NCBI GenBank assembly: GCA_050305935.1
Contig: JBNLGG010000102.1
Coordinates: forward strand, 1 to 10,133
Reading direction: 5' to 3'
DNA length: 10,133 bases
Source of the DNA: CAJXNP01 sp050305935
GTDB lineage: Bacteria > Bacteroidota > Bacteroidia > Cytophagales > Cyclobacteriaceae
Shown here: positions 7,253 to 10,133 of the stretch, in pieces
How positions within the stretch are numbered: the stretch's first letter is position 1
How the letters are laid out: the number at the start of each line of letters is the position of its first letter
The notes under the pieces: model-generated
Told to the model about the DNA's origin: nothing
Database searches by the model: none
The model's input: the letters and a program-made list of their open reading frames with translations, nothing else
Position numbers and translations under genes: made by a program

Positions 7253-9574
7253 TTATTCATATCTCAACGCTTCGACCGGGTTCCTCGTCGCTGCTTTCCA
7301 ACTTTGCCAGCTTACCGTTAGTAAAGCAATCATCATCGCCAATGCTCCCGCCAGCGCAAATATCCACCAACTCAATTCGGTTTTGTAGGCGAAGTTTTCG
7401 AGCCATTTGTTCATAAATAAAAAAGCAATCGGAGTAGCGATCACAAAAGCAATAGCCACCCATTTGACCAGGTCTTTGTTTAGCAACGTCAGCACTTCAA
7501 ATATTTTGGCGCCATTAACTTTCCGAATTCCGATTTCCTTCACCCTATTTTGAGTGGTAAATGCCGTCAATCCAAAAAGACCAATACAAGAGATTAAAAT
7601 GGCTAACAGGCTAAAGTATTGGAAAATAGATTTTAAGCGATCTTCGCTCTCATATTGTTTATGGAATGATTCATCCAAAAATTCATACTGAAAAGGATAT
7701 TCAGGTAGAATCTCATTCCAGGTATTTTCAATCGATGCAAGTGAACCCCTGACATCTTCAGGTTTGACGCGAATGAAAATTTGGGACAGGGGAATTGGCC
7801 GTCGCATGGTGATTACAAGTGGGGCCACCTCATTGTGCAATGTCGAAAAGTTAAAGTCTTTTACAACACCGATTATTTTTCCTTCGGCTTGCCACATTGA
7901 AAACAATTTCCCGATGGGTGAATTCATTTTCATGAGATCGACAGCAGCTTCATTAACAATGTAGTTTTCCTGGTCGGTTCTGAAATCCCTGGTGAAGGTC
8001 CGTCCTTCAACCAATTCAATTTCAAATGTTTCCAGGAAGTCATAATCCATGACCAGGTACCGCATGTTTGTATATTGATCCGGTCCGCCTCCTTCCCAAT
8101 AAACAGGATTGTTGGAGGAGATGTCATTTGGGCTGTTTGAGCTGGCTGTAACATGCGTAACATTTGGGTCTTGAAGCAATTCATTCTTAAATACCTCATA
8201 TCTGTTTCTTGAGTCATTATTGAGGGAAATGGAAATAACCTGTCCACGGTTAAAGCCCAGATTTTTACTTTGTATGAAGTCAATCTGCCGGGCCATCGTA
8301 ATGGTGACAACAATGAGGGTGATTGAAATCGAAAATTGTAACACTACCAGGGACCAGTGAGTTCCTATCTTTTTTATCTGTGGTGAAAAAGCATTTTTTA
8401 GAACCCGTACGGGACGCAATGCAGTAAATTTCAATATGGGATAACTGCAAGAAAGGAATGCCGTGATGAAAATAATTGACGCCGAACCCAGAATAAGAAG
8501 GGGGTTATATAAATCAAGCCTTATTTGTTTATCGGCGATAGAATTAAATGATGGTAATAGTACTTTTACGATTGTCAATGCCAACAGAAAAGCCGTCAGG
8601 GATAGTATCAGGGTTTCCCCGAAAAAGTGCCATATAATATGTCTTTTATTAGCTCCAAGAACTTTCCTCATACCTATTTCTTTTGGTCGGGCCGATGCTT
8701 TGGCCGTCACAAGGTTGATGAAATTGATACTAGCAATAATCAATACAAGAAGCGCAATGGCAGAGAAAATGTAAACATACTGTGATGTCCCATTGTTATA
8801 CAATCCGCGCAATCGCAACTGGGAAAATGGGAAAAGATCAACAACGACGTCATTGAAGTCGGTACGTGCGTCATATTTTTTTGTGGTTCCAGAAATTTTT
8901 GCCTGAAGATTATCGAGGTTGGTGTTTTCTTTGACCAAGACAAAGGCAGGTGCTTCATAAGACCAGGTTGCCAGTCGATCTTCACCCAGATTATTAATGG
9001 GAACCAGCATATCAAATCCGATGGATGAATTGTCCGGATATTTTTTTACCACTCCAGTTACAGTTAAGTTTAGTTCATGATCGACTTGTAAATTTTTTCC
9101 CATTGGGTTTTGGTTGGGAAAGTACTTTAAGGCTGCCTTTTCCGATATCACAACAGATTGCTTATCAATCAGTGCTGATTCAAGATCGCCCTGTTCCAGG
9201 GGAAAGGAAAACATTTCAAGAAAGTCCGGATCGACAAATGCAATCGATTCATAGAAACGCTCTTCCTCGTATTTAACCAATAATTTCTGCCCGTAAACTC
9301 TCGTGGACTTTTCAATTTCCGGAAAGTCTTTCTTTAAAATAGGAGATAAAGCCCACGGACTGGCAGACCACAAGCCATTTTCCATGTGATTTATGACTAT
9401 ATGTATACGGTCTTTTTTTTGATGAAATCCGTCAAAATTCAACTCGTCTTGTATCCAAAGCCATATAAAAAGGCTACAGCACATTCCCAATGCCAGACCG
9501 GAAATATTGATGAGCGAATATTGTTTATGCTTTGTCAGGCTTCTTATGGCAATTTTTAAGTAGTTTTTGATCAT
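7253..9574 (-). CDS. MacB/FtsX-type ABC transporter permease (773 aa)
   Basis: A complete duplicated permease, second in the visible array and the shortest of the three full-length ones, mainly because its first periplasmic domain is smaller (about 45-262). Helix 1 is about 20-42 (LINISGLALGMCCSLFIWLW), helices 2-4 near 266-288, 318-341 and 358-381, with the coupling segment RPKEIGMRKVLGANKRHI (296-313). The end of helix 4 is unusual: where its paralogues have YPAFVLS it reads CSYPILKFTALRP. Helix 5 is about 407-427. The second periplasmic domain (428-648) carries IIGVVKDFNFSTL (567-579) and FLDESFHKQY (632-641). Helices 6-8 lie near 651-673, 704-722 and 734-756, with NRVKEIGIRKVNGAK at 676-690, and the protein ends ALRYE. 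It starts 2 bp after the upstream permease's stop, so it probably depends on that gene's translation. Function by family: inner-membrane half of an ABC complex whose ATPase is not in view. Confidence 0.93.
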   Translation of the reverse strand: MIKNYLKIAIRSLTKHKQYSLINISGLALGMCCSLFIWLWIQDELNFDGFHQKKDRIHIVINHMENGLWSASPWALSPILKKDFPEIEKSTRVYGQKLLVKYEEERFYESIAFVDPDFLEMFSFPLEQGDLESALIDKQSVVISEKAALKYFPNQNPMGKNLQVDHELNLTVTGVVKKYPDNSSIGFDMLVPINNLGEDRLATWSYEAPAFVLVKENTNLDNLQAKISGTTKKYDARTDFNDVVVDLFPFSQLRLRGLYNNGTSQYVYIFSAIALLVLIIASINFINLVTAKASARPKEIGMRKVLGANKRHIIWHFFGETLILSLTAFLLALTIVKVLLPSFNSIADKQIRLDLYNPLLILGSASIIFITAFLSCSYPILKFTALRPVRVLKNAFSPQIKKIGTHWSLVVLQFSISITLIVVTITMARQIDFIQSKNLGFNRGQVISISLNNDSRNRYEVFKNELLQDPNVTHVTASSNSPNDISSNNPVYWEGGGPDQYTNMRYLVMDYDFLETFEIELVEGRTFTRDFRTDQENYIVNEAAVDLMKMNSPIGKLFSMWQAEGKIIGVVKDFNFSTLHNEVAPLVITMRRPIPLSQIFIRVKPEDVRGSLASIENTWNEILPEYPFQYEFLDESFHKQYESEDRLKSIFQYFSLLAILISCIGLFGLTAFTTQNRVKEIGIRKVNGAKIFEVLTLLNKDLVKWVAIAFVIATPIAFLFMNKWLENFAYKTELSWWIFALAGALAMMIALLTVSWQSWKAATRNPVEALRYE

Positions 9575-9606
9575 GATTATTCGGTTCTTATTGACTTAAC
9601 AGGATT
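9560..9606. repeat. Gene-junction repeat, copy B (end of the partial permease gene / start of the 773-aa one)
   Basis: This is the counterpart of the stretch at 4797..4843. Both contain the end of one permease gene (RTE, TAA), a 2-bp spacer and the start ATG of the next. The other internal junction (7241..7252) has a 12-bp spacer and a different sequence, so only two of the three junctions share this form. Confidence 0.55.
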
Positions 9607-10133
9607 AACCAATGCTGCTTTAATAGACTGAAAGCTTACCGTCAGAAGGGTTAATAATAAACATCCCATACCCGATAGGGCGATCATCCACCAGCTAAAA
9701 TTAATGTGATAGGCAAACTCTGACAGCCATTCGCGAATGAGAAACCAGGTGATGGGAGTGGCGATCATCAGGCCTTTCCCCATCAATTTGACAAAATCGG
9801 ATGACAGTAATTGCACGATGCCCATGACATTTGAACCCAACACCATCCGGATTCCAATTTCTTTTGTCCGGCTTTTCGCCACAAAAGCGCTCATAGCAAA
9901 TAGTCCCATGAATGCCAGGAAGACGATGACTCCTGAAAAGAATATTAACAGATTAAAGCGTAACAGATCAACTTCGATGAATCGATTAAATTTATCTCCC
10001 AGGATATTGAACTCCATGGGTGTTTCCGGATCGAAGCTGTCGTTCACGCTTTTAAGATCCGCAATTGTTTTTTCCCAATCGGATGTGTTGATTTTCAGCA
10101 CATAATAGTCAATGGAGTGAATGGGGTTGTTCC
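9577..10133 (-). CDS. MacB/FtsX-type ABC transporter permease, C-terminal 184 residues (N-terminus beyond window)
   Basis: The frame is open from the right edge to the TAA at 9577-9579, and the codons upstream of the first in-window start candidate (GTG at 10101) continue the same protein, so the gene simply enters from outside. Visible are the tail of the second periplasmic domain (residues 1-55 of the fragment) and the last three membrane helices: about 57-82 (LLIFFSGVIVFLAFMGLFAM), 111-132 and 147-168. The C-terminus is NPVKSIRTE. The coupling segment reads SRTKEIGIRMVLGS: a methionine replaces the lysine or arginine that follows IR in all its neighbours. The usual FLDxxFxxxY motif before helix 6 is also altered (FNILGDKFNRF), so this is a more diverged paralogue. 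It is the most upstream gene visible, and the operon promoter must lie at or before its start, outside the window. Confidence 0.9.
   Translation of the reverse strand, partial: NNPIHSIDYYVLKINTSDWEKTIADLKSVNDSFDPETPMEFNILGDKFNRFIEVDLLRFNLLIFFSGVIVFLAFMGLFAMSAFVAKSRTKEIGIRMVLGSNVMGIVQLLSSDFVKLMGKGLMIATPITWFLIREWLSEFAYHINFSWWMIALSGMGCLLLTLLTVSFQSIKAALVNPVKSIRTE

Overview
This window looks like a chromosomal segment of a Bacteroidota bacterium, most likely a member of the Cytophagales. The reasons are the roughly 800-residue duplicated MacB/FtsX-type permeases in tandem, the weak or absent Shine-Dalgarno sequences at real starts, a Bacteroidetes-type promoter box (TAnnTTTG), and short CCCGAAGGG palindromes of a kind I recall from this phylum. 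The lineage is an inference from gene style; no rRNA or other marker is present.

All supported genes are on the minus strand, so transcription runs from high to low coordinates. The right-hand 7.7 kb (10133 to 2409) is a head-to-tail array of four large ABC-transporter permeases. The first is cut by the window edge (only its C-terminal 184 residues are visible), followed by proteins of 773, 808 and 800 residues. The gaps are 2, 12 and 2 bp, so this is almost certainly one operon with coupled translation. A fifth permease (its N-terminal 450 residues) starts at 1352 and runs off the left edge. Each complete protein has the same plan: one membrane helix, a large periplasmic core domain (MacB_PCD type), three helices with an FtsX domain, a fifth helix, a second periplasmic domain and a second FtsX domain. 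No ATPase gene is in the window, so the partner that powers them must lie elsewhere.

Between the fourth and fifth permeases lies a 1.06 kb interruption. It holds a two-gene toxin-antitoxin module: an antitoxin of 70 residues, then a RelE/ParE-superfamily toxin of 111 residues overlapping it by 11 bp, with its own candidate promoter. It also holds a 404-bp non-coding region. Inside that region is a candidate small repeat element of about 243 bp (1499..1741). It is bounded by near-perfect inverted repeats and carries two CCCGAAGGG hairpins exactly 50 bp apart, whose differences preserve base pairing.

Functionally, the permeases probably form or contribute to MacB-like transport or mechanotransmission complexes in the inner membrane; substrates cannot be read from sequence. 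The toxin-antitoxin pair is a self-contained addiction or stress module unrelated to transport. I see no rRNA, tRNA, CRISPR array or complete insertion sequence.
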